Part shown: piece after piece, positions 23,959-32,524 of the stretch | Layout of the letters: each line of letters starts with the position of its first letter | Numbering within the stretch: position 1 is the first letter of the stretch | Assembly: GCA_963839925.1 (NCBI GenBank) | Contig: CAWIWV010000002.1 | Coordinates: 496,001 to 560,000 of the forward strand | Direction: 5' to 3' | DNA from: Bog-756 sp963839925 | GTDB lineage: Bacteria; Actinomycetota; Acidimicrobiia; Acidimicrobiales; RAAP-2 | DNA length: 64,000 nucleotides | Position numbers and translations under genes: made by a program | The notes under the pieces: model-generated | What the model was told of the DNA's origin: nothing | The model's input: only the letters and a program-made list of their open reading frames with translations | The model's database searches: none

Positions 23959-25665
23959 GTGCTCTCTGACCCGTTGCAGGATCACGGCCTGAGCCTGCAG
24001 ACAGCCGAGTCGGTGACTGCCACGCCGGTCTGGTTCGGCGATCCGGACCGGCCTCTCTTCGGTTGGTTCGAATGCCAGTCGGACACAACCGCCTCGGCCG
24101 GCGTTGTGATCTGCCCACCGTTGACGGTCGAGCACGCCTCCTCGCAACCCACCTTGCGGCTTCTGTCCACACGCCTCGCCGCCGAGGGATTCGCCGTGCT
24201 GCGGTTCGACTACGCGGGCACAGGCGACTCGGCGGGTGACGAGACCGAGCCGCGCCTGGTGGATGCCTGGTTGGCCAGCATCCGGTCGGCGGTCGACGCT
24301 CTGCGGGATGCGGGATGTGAGCGGGTGGCGGTCGTGGGCCTCCGCCTCGGGGCCACCCTTGCGTCGGCCGCACTGCCGCAGAGCGGTGGGGTCGACGCCG
24401 CGGTCCTTTGGGACCCCTATTTGACCGGTCGGGCGTTCGTCCGCCAACAGGGGCTGCTGGCCGAGGTCGGCGGACAAAAGAGCCACCTGGCAGACGGATC
24501 GGTCGAGGGACCGGGGATCGTCATGTCGCCATCGACCGTTGCGGATCTCGAGGATCTCCAACTGCGCATCGACGGTTCGGTTGCCGACCGGCTGTTGGTG
24601 CTGACCAGGTCGGGGCGGGCCTTGCCGGCCCGGGTGAAAGCATCGCTCGAAGACGAGCGGGTGACCTGGGAGCAAGTCGTTGGACAGGAGTCGCTCGTCG
24701 ACATCGAGCTGGCGTTGGCGGTCATCCCCGAAGAGACCGTCGTGACGATCGTCACCTGGCTGTCCGGGCTGACAGAAGGCCCCAAGGTACCGCTCCGAGT
24801 TGCCCATCCGGCCAGTGCGATCGTCGCCCGAAACCCGAAGGGGCAGGCCATCCGGGAACAGCCGGTCCTGCTCGGCCCCCACCGTCTGTTCGCTATCGAG
24901 ACCGTCCCCGAGGACATCGGCTCGAAGCCGGCGGTCCTCTTTCTCAATGCAGGAGTGAACGACCATGTCGGTCCAGCCCGGGTGTGGGTGACCCTCGCTC
25001 GTGCCCTAGCCGCTCGCGGGTTCCGCACGGTCCGGTTCGACTTCAGCGGTCTGGGCGCAAGCGCCCTTCGGCCAGGGGCCGACATCCGGACATCGTTCTC
25101 CTCCGCCGCCATCGAGGACGTGGCGGACGCGCAGCGAGCCGTTTCTCCGGACGACCCCGCAGAGGTGGTGCTGGTCGGTCTGTGCTCAGGTGGCAGCCAC
25201 GGATCCGAAGCGGCGCTGTCGACGGGGGCCCGCGGCGTGGTGATGATCAATCCGAGCCTTGGACCGGTCCTTGTGGAAGGCGACCCCGGCGGCGAGACCG
25301 GCGACACCCAACTGGAACGACAGAACGACAGAGGGTCGAGCGCGTGGGTGAAGAGAATCCCAGGACGGGCAGCAATTTGGGAGCTGGTCCGCCGGGCACC
25401 GGACCCCGTCTGGGCGCTCATCAATCGATTGGCGATCAAGAATCCCCCCGCTGAGACACTGCGACAGATCCGGGGTGCCGGAACCGATCTCTTCGTCGTC
25501 TGCGACGAGTACGAAGCCTGGGTGCTCCAGCGCGGCGCCCGACGCGAGCTGGCGCGGACGGTCCGGATCGAAGTCCTCCCGGGCATGGACCACTCGCTGT
25601 TCTTTCACGAAGGGCGAGACAAGGCCATCTCACTCGTCGTGGAGCACCTCACTTCGACGTTCTGA
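23959..25665 (+). CDS. Two-domain alpha/beta hydrolase with altered nucleophile elbows
   Basis: A 568-residue protein with two hydrolase-like halves (about 1-265 and 285-568). Half 1 has FAVLRFDYAGTGDSAG and an elbow VVGLRLGATLA, where Arg stands in place of Ser. Half 2 has FRTVRFDFSGLGAS, the elbow LVGLCSGGSHG with Cys at the nucleophile position, and GMDHSLFFH carrying the catalytic-type histidine. Similar double hydrolases occur in exosortase and polysaccharide loci. It follows the GT4 gene by 21 bases, so a role in surface glycan or lipid modification is plausible but inferred. Confidence 0.75.
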   Translation: MLSDPLQDHGLSLQTAESVTATPVWFGDPDRPLFGWFECQSDTTASAGVVICPPLTVEHASSQPTLRLLSTRLAAEGFAVLRFDYAGTGDSAGDETEPRLVDAWLASIRSAVDALRDAGCERVAVVGLRLGATLASAALPQSGGVDAAVLWDPYLTGRAFVRQQGLLAEVGGQKSHLADGSVEGPGIVMSPSTVADLEDLQLRIDGSVADRLLVLTRSGRALPARVKASLEDERVTWEQVVGQESLVDIELALAVIPEETVVTIVTWLSGLTEGPKVPLRVAHPASAIVARNPKGQAIREQPVLLGPHRLFAIETVPEDIGSKPAVLFLNAGVNDHVGPARVWVTLARALAARGFRTVRFDFSGLGASALRPGADIRTSFSSAAIEDVADAQRAVSPDDPAEVVLVGLCSGGSHGSEAALSTGARGVVMINPSLGPVLVEGDPGGETGDTQLERQNDRGSSAWVKRIPGRAAIWELVRRAPDPVWALINRLAIKNPPAETLRQIRGAGTDLFVVCDEYEAWVLQRGARRELARTVRIEVLPGMDHSLFFHEGRDKAISLVVEHLTSTF

Positions 25666-25694
25666 CCAACGTCCGGGGTTCGGTCAGGCGACGA

Positions 25695-26276
25695 TCAACC
25701 CCAAAGGACGTCGTGGACCGCCGAACGCAGCAGATCCCCGAGCTCGTCTTCCGAGGTGTCCGAAAATGCGTTCCCCGACATCATGAAGGTGGCAAAGATC
25801 GCTCCCAGGGAGCACGACATGCGCACCCGGTCCCGTAGGGGAATCTGCGGATCGGCCATCACCTGACGCAGCTTGTCCTGTAGGTCCTCGTGCTCGGCTT
25901 CGTGATCCTCCCGGTGGAGCTTCTCGAGCGCGGCCTGGTTCCGCTCGTGCATGAGGAAGATCTGACGCTGCGACTGCATCTGGGTGAGCATCTGGTCGAG
26001 CACTTCGCCCCAGGAGGCCAGCGTGACCGGACTTTCGGTCATCTTCGCCAAGGCATCCTTCCCGAACTCGTGGAGGCGCAGGTGCAACGCCATCAGGATG
26101 TCGTCCTTGGACGCGAAGTGGTAGTAGAGCGCCGCCTTGGTCATGCCCATCCGCTCTGCGATCTCCCGCAAGGAGGTGCCGTCGAATCCCTTTTCGGTGA
26201 AGAGGTCGAGGGCGATATCGAGGATGCGATCCCTGGTGGAGACTTCGGGTGGCGAGACTTCGGATGTTGCGGTCAT
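25695..26276 (-). CDS. TetR-family transcriptional regulator
   Basis: A 193-residue repressor with the TetR helix-turn-helix near the N-terminus: RDRILDIALDLFTEKGFDGTS then LREIAERMGMTKAALYYHFASKDD. The C-terminal domain is helical and ligand-binding. ATG 26276 (MTATSEV) is preferred; the longer frame is not protein-like. It is divergent from the ABC exporter at 26387. Two related operator-like sites lie in the 110-base gap, so it most likely represses the exporter and itself. Confidence 0.92.
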   Translation of the reverse strand: MTATSEVSPPEVSTRDRILDIALDLFTEKGFDGTSLREIAERMGMTKAALYYHFASKDDILMALHLRLHEFGKDALAKMTESPVTLASWGEVLDQMLTQMQSQRQIFLMHERNQAALEKLHREDHEAEHEDLQDKLRQVMADPQIPLRDRVRMSCSLGAIFATFMMSGNAFSDTSEDELGDLLRSAVHDVLWG

Positions 26277-26316
26277 CTGGTGGTGCGGTCGGCCTTTCGG
26301 GTGGTGCTCTGATAGT

Positions 26317-26334
26317 TTACTTGACGGCAGGTAA
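26317..26334. promoter_or_regulatory. TetR operator candidate 1
   Basis: Inverted repeat TTACTTG-ACGG-CAGGTAA (one mismatch between half-sites) in the gap between the TetR gene and the ABC exporter. The right half and flank CGGCAGGTAAG recur exactly 47 bases downstream. Binding by the adjacent TetR is inferred. Confidence 0.6.
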
Positions 26335-26363
26335 GTGGCCATCTTACGATGACGAGGTCCCAC

Positions 26364-26382
26364 ATACTAACCGGCAGGTAAG
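26364..26382. promoter_or_regulatory. TetR operator candidate 2 overlapping exporter ribosome site
   Basis: Contains a second exact copy of CGGCAGGTAAG (26372-26382), while its left half (ATACTAA) matches the other half-site weakly. It ends four bases before ATG 26387 and overlaps the ribosome binding region, so a bound repressor could block exporter transcription. Confidence 0.5.
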
Positions 26383-26386
26383 GAAC

Positions 26387-27424
26387 ATGAGCGCTCCCGA
26401 GTTGATGATCGAAGCCGAAGGCTTGACCAAGCGCTATGGCGAGACCCAGGCCCTTGCGGGCGTCGACTTCTCGGTGCCCACGGGATCGATCCTGGGGCTC
26501 CTCGGACCGAACGGCGCCGGCAAGACCACTGCGGTGCGGATCCTGACCACCTTGGCCAACCCCGACGCCGGGCGAGCGGCGGTCGCCGGAATCGACGTCG
26601 TCGCCCACCCCGCCGAGGTTCGCCGCCACATCGGGGTTGCCGCGCAGGACGCCACCTTGGACGGATTGCTGACCGGGCGCCAGAACCTGGTGCTGATCGG
26701 GGAGCTCAGCAACATGGGGCGTGCCGAGTCACGAGCGCGGGCCGCCGAGCTCCTCGAGCAGTTCGACTTGACCGACGCTGCGGACCGGGTGACCAAGGGC
26801 TACTCGGGTGGCATGCGACGTCGACTGGACCTGGCGGCGAGTCTGATGACCCGGCCACCGGTGCTGTTCCTCGACGAACCGACGACCGGACTCGACCCGA
26901 CCAGCCGCCAACGGGTCTGGGAAGGGGTTCGCGTCCTGTTGGACGAAGGGGTCACCGTGCTGCTCACCACCCAATACCTCGAGGAGGCCGACGCGCTCGC
27001 CCACCGGATCGTCGTCGTCGACCATGGACGGGTTATCGCCAACGGGACGCCGACCGAGTTGAAGGAGGCGAGCCGGAGCGCGCACCTGGTGGTCACGATC
27101 AACACTGCACACCCGGGCGCGGTCGCCGCACTCGCGCCGCTGGTCGCCGGAGAGGTGCACTTGAGTGACGACGGCAAGCGACTCAGCGCCGGTGTCGACA
27201 GCGCACCGGGATTGGCGACCTCGGTGGTCCGGGCACTGGACGCCGCCGGCGTCCTGGTCGACGACATCGAAGTGCGCCAACCGTCCCTCGACGACGTGTT
27301 CTTCTCGCTGACCGGCGGGCACATCGAAGAGGAGGGCGAGAACGACGGCCCCGAGGCCGGCATCGGCGACATGGCCGACGACGGGATGCGGGCGCACCCG
27401 GCACACGAAGGAGTGAGCGCATGA
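26387..27424 (+). CDS. ABC exporter ATP-binding protein (DrrA-like)
   Basis: The ATPase that powers export of a hydrophobic compound, of the daunorubicin-resistance DrrA type. The 345-residue protein has Walker A GPNGAGKTT, the signature YSGGMRRRLDLA, Walker B VLFLDEPTTGLDP, the H-loop region LLTTQYLEEAD and the DrrA-type C-terminal domain ending DDIEVRQPSLDDVFFSLTG. Start ATG 26387 follows AGGAAC. It overlaps the permease by ATGA at 27421. Regulation by the divergent TetR is likely. Confidence 0.94.
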   Translation: MSAPELMIEAEGLTKRYGETQALAGVDFSVPTGSILGLLGPNGAGKTTAVRILTTLANPDAGRAAVAGIDVVAHPAEVRRHIGVAAQDATLDGLLTGRQNLVLIGELSNMGRAESRARAAELLEQFDLTDAADRVTKGYSGGMRRRLDLAASLMTRPPVLFLDEPTTGLDPTSRQRVWEGVRVLLDEGVTVLLTTQYLEEADALAHRIVVVDHGRVIANGTPTELKEASRSAHLVVTINTAHPGAVAALAPLVAGEVHLSDDGKRLSAGVDSAPGLATSVVRALDAAGVLVDDIEVRQPSLDDVFFSLTGGHIEEEGENDGPEAGIGDMADDGMRAHPAHEGVSA

Positions 27425-28278
27425 CGACAACAACCCTGACCCGCCCACGCACCGATCCGGTTCCGGTCCGCAAACCGGCAGCACTCAGCGGTCGGTTCCA
27501 GGATGCCTGGTCGATGACCAGGCGCAACCTGGTCCACATCTCGCGCGAGCCCATGCAGCTCTCCGACGTGACGATCCAGCCCGTGTTGTTCACGGTGCTG
27601 TTCATCTACATCTTCGGCGGGGGAATCCCGATCCCCGGGGGCGGCAGCTACAAGGACTTCGTCCTTGCCGGCCTCCTCGCGCTCAACCTGGTGACCTCGA
27701 CCATGGGGACCGCGGTCGGGCTGAGCACCGACCTGCACGAAGGGATGATCGAACGGTTCCGCACCCTCCCGATGTGGCGGCCGGCCGTGCTGGTCGGACG
27801 ATCGATCGCCGACCTCCTGACCTCGGTGTTGTGCGCGATCATCGTGGCGCTGACCGGACTTGCGGTCGGTTGGCGAGCAGACGCCAGCTTCATCTCGGTG
27901 ATCGCCGGCTTCGCGGTGGTGTTGTTCTTCGCCTACTCGCTCTCGTGGATCGCTGCGTGTGTGGGTCTCAACAGCAAGAGCCCCGAGTCAGCAGCCTCGT
28001 TCGGGTTCATCGTGCTCTTCCCGCTCGCCTTCGTCTCCAATGCGATGGTGCCGACCCAGCACATGCCGGGGTGGCTCCAGGCGGTCGCGGATTGGAACCC
28101 GGTCAGTGCGGTCACCGCCGCCGCCCGCGACCTGTGGGGCAATCCGAACCCGTCGAGCACCATCCAGGCCTGGCCGATGCAGCACCCGGTGGAGGCGTCG
28201 TTGCTGTGGTCGATCGTGATCCTCGCGGTCGCCGCCCCCTTGGCGTCGTACTACTTCGGGAAGCGCACCACCGAGTAG
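27421..28278 (+). CDS. ABC exporter permease (DrrB-like, ABC-2)
   Basis: Membrane partner of the preceding ATPase. The 285-residue protein has a cytoplasmic head with WSMTRRNLVHISREP, then about six hydrophobic segments (VLFTVLFIYIFGGGI, FVLAGLLALNLVTST and others). It shows the ABC-2 wording MIERFRTLPMW-AVLVGR and SPESAASFGFIVLFPLAFVSNAMVPT. The ATGA overlap with the upstream gene shows translational coupling. It ends one base before the convergent lysS stop. The substrate is unknown. Confidence 0.94.
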   Translation: MTTTTLTRPRTDPVPVRKPAALSGRFQDAWSMTRRNLVHISREPMQLSDVTIQPVLFTVLFIYIFGGGIPIPGGGSYKDFVLAGLLALNLVTSTMGTAVGLSTDLHEGMIERFRTLPMWRPAVLVGRSIADLLTSVLCAIIVALTGLAVGWRADASFISVIAGFAVVLFFAYSLSWIAACVGLNSKSPESAASFGFIVLFPLAFVSNAMVPTQHMPGWLQAVADWNPVSAVTAAARDLWGNPNPSSTIQAWPMQHPVEASLLWSIVILAVAAPLASYYFGKRTTE

Positions 28279-28279
28279 C

Positions 28280-29791
28280 TCAGTCTGTCGCCTCCGGCCG
28301 CATCACCGGGAAGAGGATCACATCCCGGATGGCCTCGACTTCGGCCAGCAGCATCACCAGTCGGTCGACGCCGATCCCGATTCCCGAAGTCGGCGGCAAG
28401 CCGTACTCGAGCGCTCGGAGGAAGGCCTGATCGGCAGGTTGGGCCTCGAGGTCGCCAAGGGCTGCGGCGTCGGCCTGGCCGAGGAACCGTTCGTGCTGCT
28501 CCTCGGGGATGTTGAGCTCGCTGTACCCGTTCGCGAACTCCTTGGCAGCGATCGCCAGCTCGAACCGATCCGCGATCAGCGCGTCGTCGGCACGTCGGCG
28601 AGCGAGCGGTGACACCTCGATCGGGAAGCCGCAGACGAACACCGGACTCACCACCTTCGGCAAGAGGATGGTGTCGTAGAGCTCGAAGATGAGCTTCCCC
28701 GCACCCCACTCCGCCAGGAAGTCCACGCCGTGCTCGTCGCAGATCGCACGCACCCGGTCGATCGGGTCGCTCGGATGGAGCCGCGTCCCGACCTCCTCTT
28801 CGAGCCAGTCGAGCAGTTCTCGGCGGGGCCAACCTGGCGAGAGGTCGATGGACTTGCCGCCGATCTCGAACTTCAACCGTCCGGTTGCCGACTGCGCGGC
28901 CTCCACGACAAGGTGTTCGGTCAGGTCCATGCCGTCGGTGGCGTCGCCGAATGCCCGATACGCCTCCAGAATGGTGAACTCCGGACTGTGGCGGGTGTCG
29001 ATCCCTTCGTTGCGGAAGTTCCGCCCGATCTCGAAGACCCGCTCGTACCCGCCGACCACCAGTCGCTTGAGGTAGAGCTCGGGGGCGATCCGCAGGGTGA
29101 GATCGATGTCGAGCGCGTTGGCATGGGTGATGAACGGGCGAGCCAGCGCGCCGCCGGCCTGGGGTTGGAGTATCGGCGTCTCGACTTCGACGAAGTCCTC
29201 GTCGGCCAGCAGCCGGCGAAGCGCGGCGACCGTCTTGAATCGGATGTCGAAGACGCGGCGGCTGTCCGGGTTCGCAAGCAGGTCGATCTCCCGCTGGCGG
29301 TAACGGATATCGGTGCTGGAGAGCCCATGCCACTTGTCGGGGAGAGGACGAAGCGCCTTGGCGAGTTGCCACAGACCGGTCACATCGACCGAGAGCTCGC
29401 CCCGTCGGCTGGAGATCACCTCACCCTCGGCGCCGATCCAGTCGCCGAGGTCTGCGTTGACCAAGACCACCTTGGCCTCGTCGGACAGGTTGGACTGCTG
29501 CATGAGCAGCTGGACCGACCCGGTCACGTCCTGCAGGGTGGCGAACGAGAGCCGTCCATGGCCACGGATGCTGGTCAGGCGACCGGCCAGCCGGACCGTC
29601 TCGCCCGTCCTCGCGTCGGCGACCAGTTCGCCATGGCGTGCGCGCAACTCACCCGCGGTGGCGGTTCGCTCGAACCGAGAGGGGTAGGGATCGATGCCCT
29701 CTGCGACGAGCGCCTCGCGCTTGCGCCGACGCTCTTCGACCAGCGCTTCTAACGTCCGGGGCTCCGATTCCCGGTCCTCCGGATCCTTCAC
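28280..29791 (-). CDS. lysS: Lysyl-tRNA synthetase, class II
   Basis: Charges tRNA-Lys with lysine for translation. The 503-residue protein has an N-terminal OB-fold anticodon domain (LAGRLTSIRGHGRLSFATLQD), then class II motif 2 FRNEGIDTRHSPEFTILE and motif 3 GIGIGVDRLVMLL. It starts at GTG 29791 (MKDPEDRESEPRTL). Its length is normal. It is convergent with the exporter operon and divergent from surE. Confidence 0.97.
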   Translation of the reverse strand: MKDPEDRESEPRTLEALVEERRRKREALVAEGIDPYPSRFERTATAGELRARHGELVADARTGETVRLAGRLTSIRGHGRLSFATLQDVTGSVQLLMQQSNLSDEAKVVLVNADLGDWIGAEGEVISSRRGELSVDVTGLWQLAKALRPLPDKWHGLSSTDIRYRQREIDLLANPDSRRVFDIRFKTVAALRRLLADEDFVEVETPILQPQAGGALARPFITHANALDIDLTLRIAPELYLKRLVVGGYERVFEIGRNFRNEGIDTRHSPEFTILEAYRAFGDATDGMDLTEHLVVEAAQSATGRLKFEIGGKSIDLSPGWPRRELLDWLEEEVGTRLHPSDPIDRVRAICDEHGVDFLAEWGAGKLIFELYDTILLPKVVSPVFVCGFPIEVSPLARRRADDALIADRFELAIAAKEFANGYSELNIPEEQHERFLGQADAAALGDLEAQPADQAFLRALEYGLPPTSGIGIGVDRLVMLLAEVEAIRDVILFPVMRPEATD

Positions 29792-29998
29792 CTGCGAGCC
29801 TCATTCCCTCGGTCGTCGTTGTCGCTCGAACTCCAACCTTCATCTTAGGCAAGGCCACCGTGGACTCCCTGCTCCTGGCGATCGGAGGCAACGGCACTGC
29901 AACTGGTTCGTCTCCTCAGTGAATTCCCGAAGAGTTCCGCCCACGTTCGCGCGGAAGTCAGACCACGTTCATCGTGGCTTGCTACGGTGCGCGCAGTC

Positions 29999-30814
29999 AT
30001 GCGGGTTCTCATCACCAACGACGACGGGATCGAAGGGCCCGGCCTCCGGGTGCTCGCCGAGATGGCTCGCGCACACGGTCACGACGTCCAGGTGGCCGCT
30101 CCCTGTTGGGATGCGAGCGGCGCGAGCTCGTCGGTGACCGGGGTGAGGCAGAGCGGCGAAGTGGTCACCGAGCCTCGCACCTGGGAAGGCTGGCCGGACC
30201 AGTCGGTGGTCGCCGTCGACGCCACTCCTGCACTGATCGTGTTCTACGCCCTGCACGAGCGGCTCGGACAACGACCGGAGGTCGTGCTCTCGGGCATCAA
30301 CCGCGGCCCGAACACCGGGCGGGCGATCCTGCACTCCGGAACGGTCGGTGCCGCCTTCACCGCCTACCAGCAGGACTGCCCGGGACTCGCGGTGTCCTCC
30401 GGCGTGCTCGACATGGCGGGCGACGCGCCTGTGCACTGGGACACTGCGGCGACCGTGGCCGGGCAGGCCTTCGACTGGATGGCCGGTTGGATCGCCGAGG
30501 GACGGCGGCCTGTGGTCCTCAACTGCAACGTTCCCGACGTTCCACTCGAGCAACTCCTCGGCGTGCGAGTCGGCCGCCTGGCGATCGTCGGCGCCTCGCA
30601 GACATCGGTGACCGAAGAGCAAGGTGGCTCGAGGGGATTGACCCTCGGAGGCGAGGACGAGAGCTCGGAGATCGAGTCCGACGCGGCGCTCCTCCAGGCG
30701 GGCTTCGCAGCCATCACCGCAATTCGGCCGGTGGTCGAGGACACCGGCGTCGACCTCGCCGCCGAGCTCGGACTCTCGGTCGGCCTCGGAACCCCGGTCA
30801 CCGAGGCCAGATAA
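29999..30814 (+). CDS. surE: 5'/3'-nucleotidase SurE
   Basis: A metal-dependent nucleoside monophosphate phosphatase in the cytoplasm. The 271-residue protein starts MRVLITNDDGIEGPGL with the metal-binding Asp8-Asp9. The metal-site serine region AAPCWDASGASSSVTG and GINRGPNTGRAILHSGTVGAA then follow in order. ATG 29999 is the natural start, since the frame upstream adds only four residues. It is convergent with the cyclase-like gene at 30853. Confidence 0.94.
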   Translation: MRVLITNDDGIEGPGLRVLAEMARAHGHDVQVAAPCWDASGASSSVTGVRQSGEVVTEPRTWEGWPDQSVVAVDATPALIVFYALHERLGQRPEVVLSGINRGPNTGRAILHSGTVGAAFTAYQQDCPGLAVSSGVLDMAGDAPVHWDTAATVAGQAFDWMAGWIAEGRRPVVLNCNVPDVPLEQLLGVRVGRLAIVGASQTSVTEEQGGSRGLTLGGEDESSEIESDAALLQAGFAAITAIRPVVEDTGVDLAAELGLSVGLGTPVTEAR

Positions 30815-30852
30815 CCGAGGGCCGGCTCACCGAGGCCTCGTAGTTCTTCCCT

Positions 30853-31593
30853 CTAGGAGCGGCCGGGGGCGTTCGACAAGCTCGGCAACTCCAGATCAGG
30901 GACCATCCCCAGGCGTTGTGCTCCGCGGATCCGTCCCAAGCCGGGGAGGGTCACGCTTCGCACACCGAGCACCTGGACCCAGGGCGGGATGGATGCTGCC
31001 GGGTAGCCAACCGCGAGCAACTCCTCGGGATGGGCGGCTTGGCAGAGTCGCGCCGCGAGGTTGGTCGGCCGACCGATGTAGTCGTCCCCGTCCATCATGA
31101 GCGCCTGCCCGTGGGCAAACCCGCCGCGCAGCGCCAGAGTCGAACCGTCGTAGCGTCCGATCAGCTCGACCGCGGTCGCCAACGTGGGCCCGACCTCCAC
31201 ACCGACGATCATCGCCCCGTCGCCGAGCCACTTTGCAACCATCACCCCGCGCCGCACCGCGATGTCCCGGGTGAGCGATCGGAATTGGGAGAGGGTGTCG
31301 ATGGCTGCGTGCTCACCGTTGGCTGCGATGAACCGGGTGAACCCGCAGAGATCCAAGAAGGCGAAGGCACGATCGACCAGCGCGATCGACCGGGCGATCT
31401 CGCTCGGCTCTTCGATGCCACGACGCGGTGGTGCGGTACCGACCGCCCCGGCAGGCGCGCTCCCTCCCCCCGCCTCGACCAGGGGGGCGGCCGGGCGAAT
31501 CACCTTGTTGCCGGTGGTCCGAGCCAGTTCGACCAGGCCCTTCGGTGTCGGGGCCGGGCGGTCCCGCGGTTCCTTGGGTTGCGAGCTGGGCAT
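30853..31593 (-). CDS. Class III nucleotidyl cyclase domain protein
   Basis: A 246-residue protein with a single cyclase homology domain (about 70-225). FAFLDLCGFTRFIA carries the first metal aspartate and KWLGDGAMIV the second; IGRPTNLAARLCQ is the dimer-interface helix. A Pro/Ala-rich N-terminal region (about 1-65) has no recognised sensor. ATG 31593 is preferred because GAGGA lies 8 bases upstream; ATG 31647 is possible. It may make cAMP or cGMP or be a regulatory relative, since purine-selecting residues were not resolved. Confidence 0.8.
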   Translation of the reverse strand: MPSSQPKEPRDRPAPTPKGLVELARTTGNKVIRPAAPLVEAGGGSAPAGAVGTAPPRRGIEEPSEIARSIALVDRAFAFLDLCGFTRFIAANGEHAAIDTLSQFRSLTRDIAVRRGVMVAKWLGDGAMIVGVEVGPTLATAVELIGRYDGSTLALRGGFAHGQALMMDGDDYIGRPTNLAARLCQAAHPEELLAVGYPAASIPPWVQVLGVRSVTLPGLGRIRGAQRLGMVPDLELPSLSNAPGRS

Positions 31594-31990
31594 GGGTCGA
31601 TCCTCGCAGATGATCAGGCGGAAGACGGCCATCGGGGGAGCCGCCACTTCGGTCGGTCGAGGGAACCGAACGGTGATGCCGGTGAAAATGCGCCGTCACG
31701 CTGGGATGGGAGTACCAGCGTGACGGTGCACTTCGCCCCGGTCCCCGACAGGAGTCCTGCCCCGGCTCCGAACCAATGACGGGTCTATCACCGGCAATGA
31801 AACCGGAGCGTCAACGAATTCCAAAGTCTCAATGAACGTTGCGTTTCATCGTCCACAGACACGATCGCTCACCGCGACCGCTGCCTCACACACAGGCGGT
31901 ACACAGGAGAAATTCCGCCACCCGACCCCACGGGAGCCTGTTCGGGTGCAAACATAAAGTCGGGTATCCATGGGAACGGGCGGAGCGTCG
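31594..31990. other. Intergenic region (about 400 bases)
   Basis: No protein-like frame is seen. It holds a strong 12-bp hairpin (31693-31726) and lies between the start of the cyclase-like gene and the start of the anchor protein at 31991, so both promoters should be here. AT-richer stretches at about 31795-31850 and 31945-31970 could hold -10 regions, but no clear consensus promoter was identified. Confidence 0.5.
31693..31726. promoter_or_regulatory. Perfect 12-bp inverted repeat (hairpin)
   Basis: CCGTCACGCTGG at 31693-31704 pairs exactly with CCAGCGTGACGG at 31715-31726 across a 10-base loop. There is no T tract after it, so it is not a classical terminator. Position about 100 bases upstream of the cyclase-like gene start suggests an operator or an RNA structure. 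Confidence 0.6.
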
Positions 31991-32524
31991 ATGGTCACTG
32001 AGCTGGTTGCGGTCGAGTCGACCACCGACGGGGCGCGCGGTCGTGCCGAATCACGGCGAGCGCTGCAGTCGGTTTCCGTGCGGCGCAGGCGGTGGATCGC
32101 GGTGTCGGTGGCCCTTGTCATCGTGGCCGGCGCCATCGGGTACTTCACCGCGAACGAGGTCCAAGCGAACACCCAGTTCGACCAGACCCACCACTCGCTC
32201 GACGTCACCCGGCACAACCTCGACTCCGTCCTCGCCGAGCTGGCGGCAGCGCAACGGAATCTGGCGGTGGAGAGGAGCGGAGTGGTCGCGGACTCGGCCG
32301 CGCTGGCAAAGGGCACCTCGGAGCTCCACGGGGTGCAGAAGGCGCTCCTCAATGCCCAAGCCAATGTCACCCACCAGAGTTCGACCATCGGCGATCTGTC
32401 CACCTGTCTCGGCGGGGTCGAGCAGGCACTGAACGCTCTCGCCGTAGCCGACCAGAGTCGAGCCATCGCCGCGCTCAATTCGGTAGCGACGAGCTGCTCG
32501 CAGGCGGTGGCAGCCGATGCCTGA
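31991..32524 (+). CDS. Membrane-anchored coiled-coil protein
   Basis: A 177-residue protein: basic head with RRRRW, one membrane helix (about 36-54), then a helical, Ala/Gln-rich outer region (about 60-140) ending in a two-cysteine module DLSTCLGGVEQALNALA...SVATSCSQA. ATG 31991 is chosen over 31970 because GGAG precedes it at proper spacing. The same layout forms the N-terminal third of the next gene, with which it overlaps by 8 bases. No enzyme motif is present; it may be a partner or anchor at the cell surface. Confidence 0.75.
   Translation: MVTELVAVESTTDGARGRAESRRALQSVSVRRRRWIAVSVALVIVAGAIGYFTANEVQANTQFDQTHHSLDVTRHNLDSVLAELAAAQRNLAVERSGVVADSAALAKGTSELHGVQKALLNAQANVTHQSSTIGDLSTCLGGVEQALNALAVADQSRAIAALNSVATSCSQAVAADA

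Noticed and set aside
23934..23970. ATGA junction at the end of the GT4 gene as the start of the hydrolase
   Set aside because: That ATG is out of frame with the hydrolase and stops after 11 codons; GTG 23959 is in frame.
22690..24966. 758-codon minus-strand open frame across the GT4 and hydrolase genes
   Set aside because: Long shadow frames are expected at this GC content; the plus strand has real family motifs.
30831..30840. CGAGGCCTCG palindrome after surE as a terminator
   Set aside because: Only a 10-base palindrome with no loop and no clear T tract; likely chance in GC-rich DNA.
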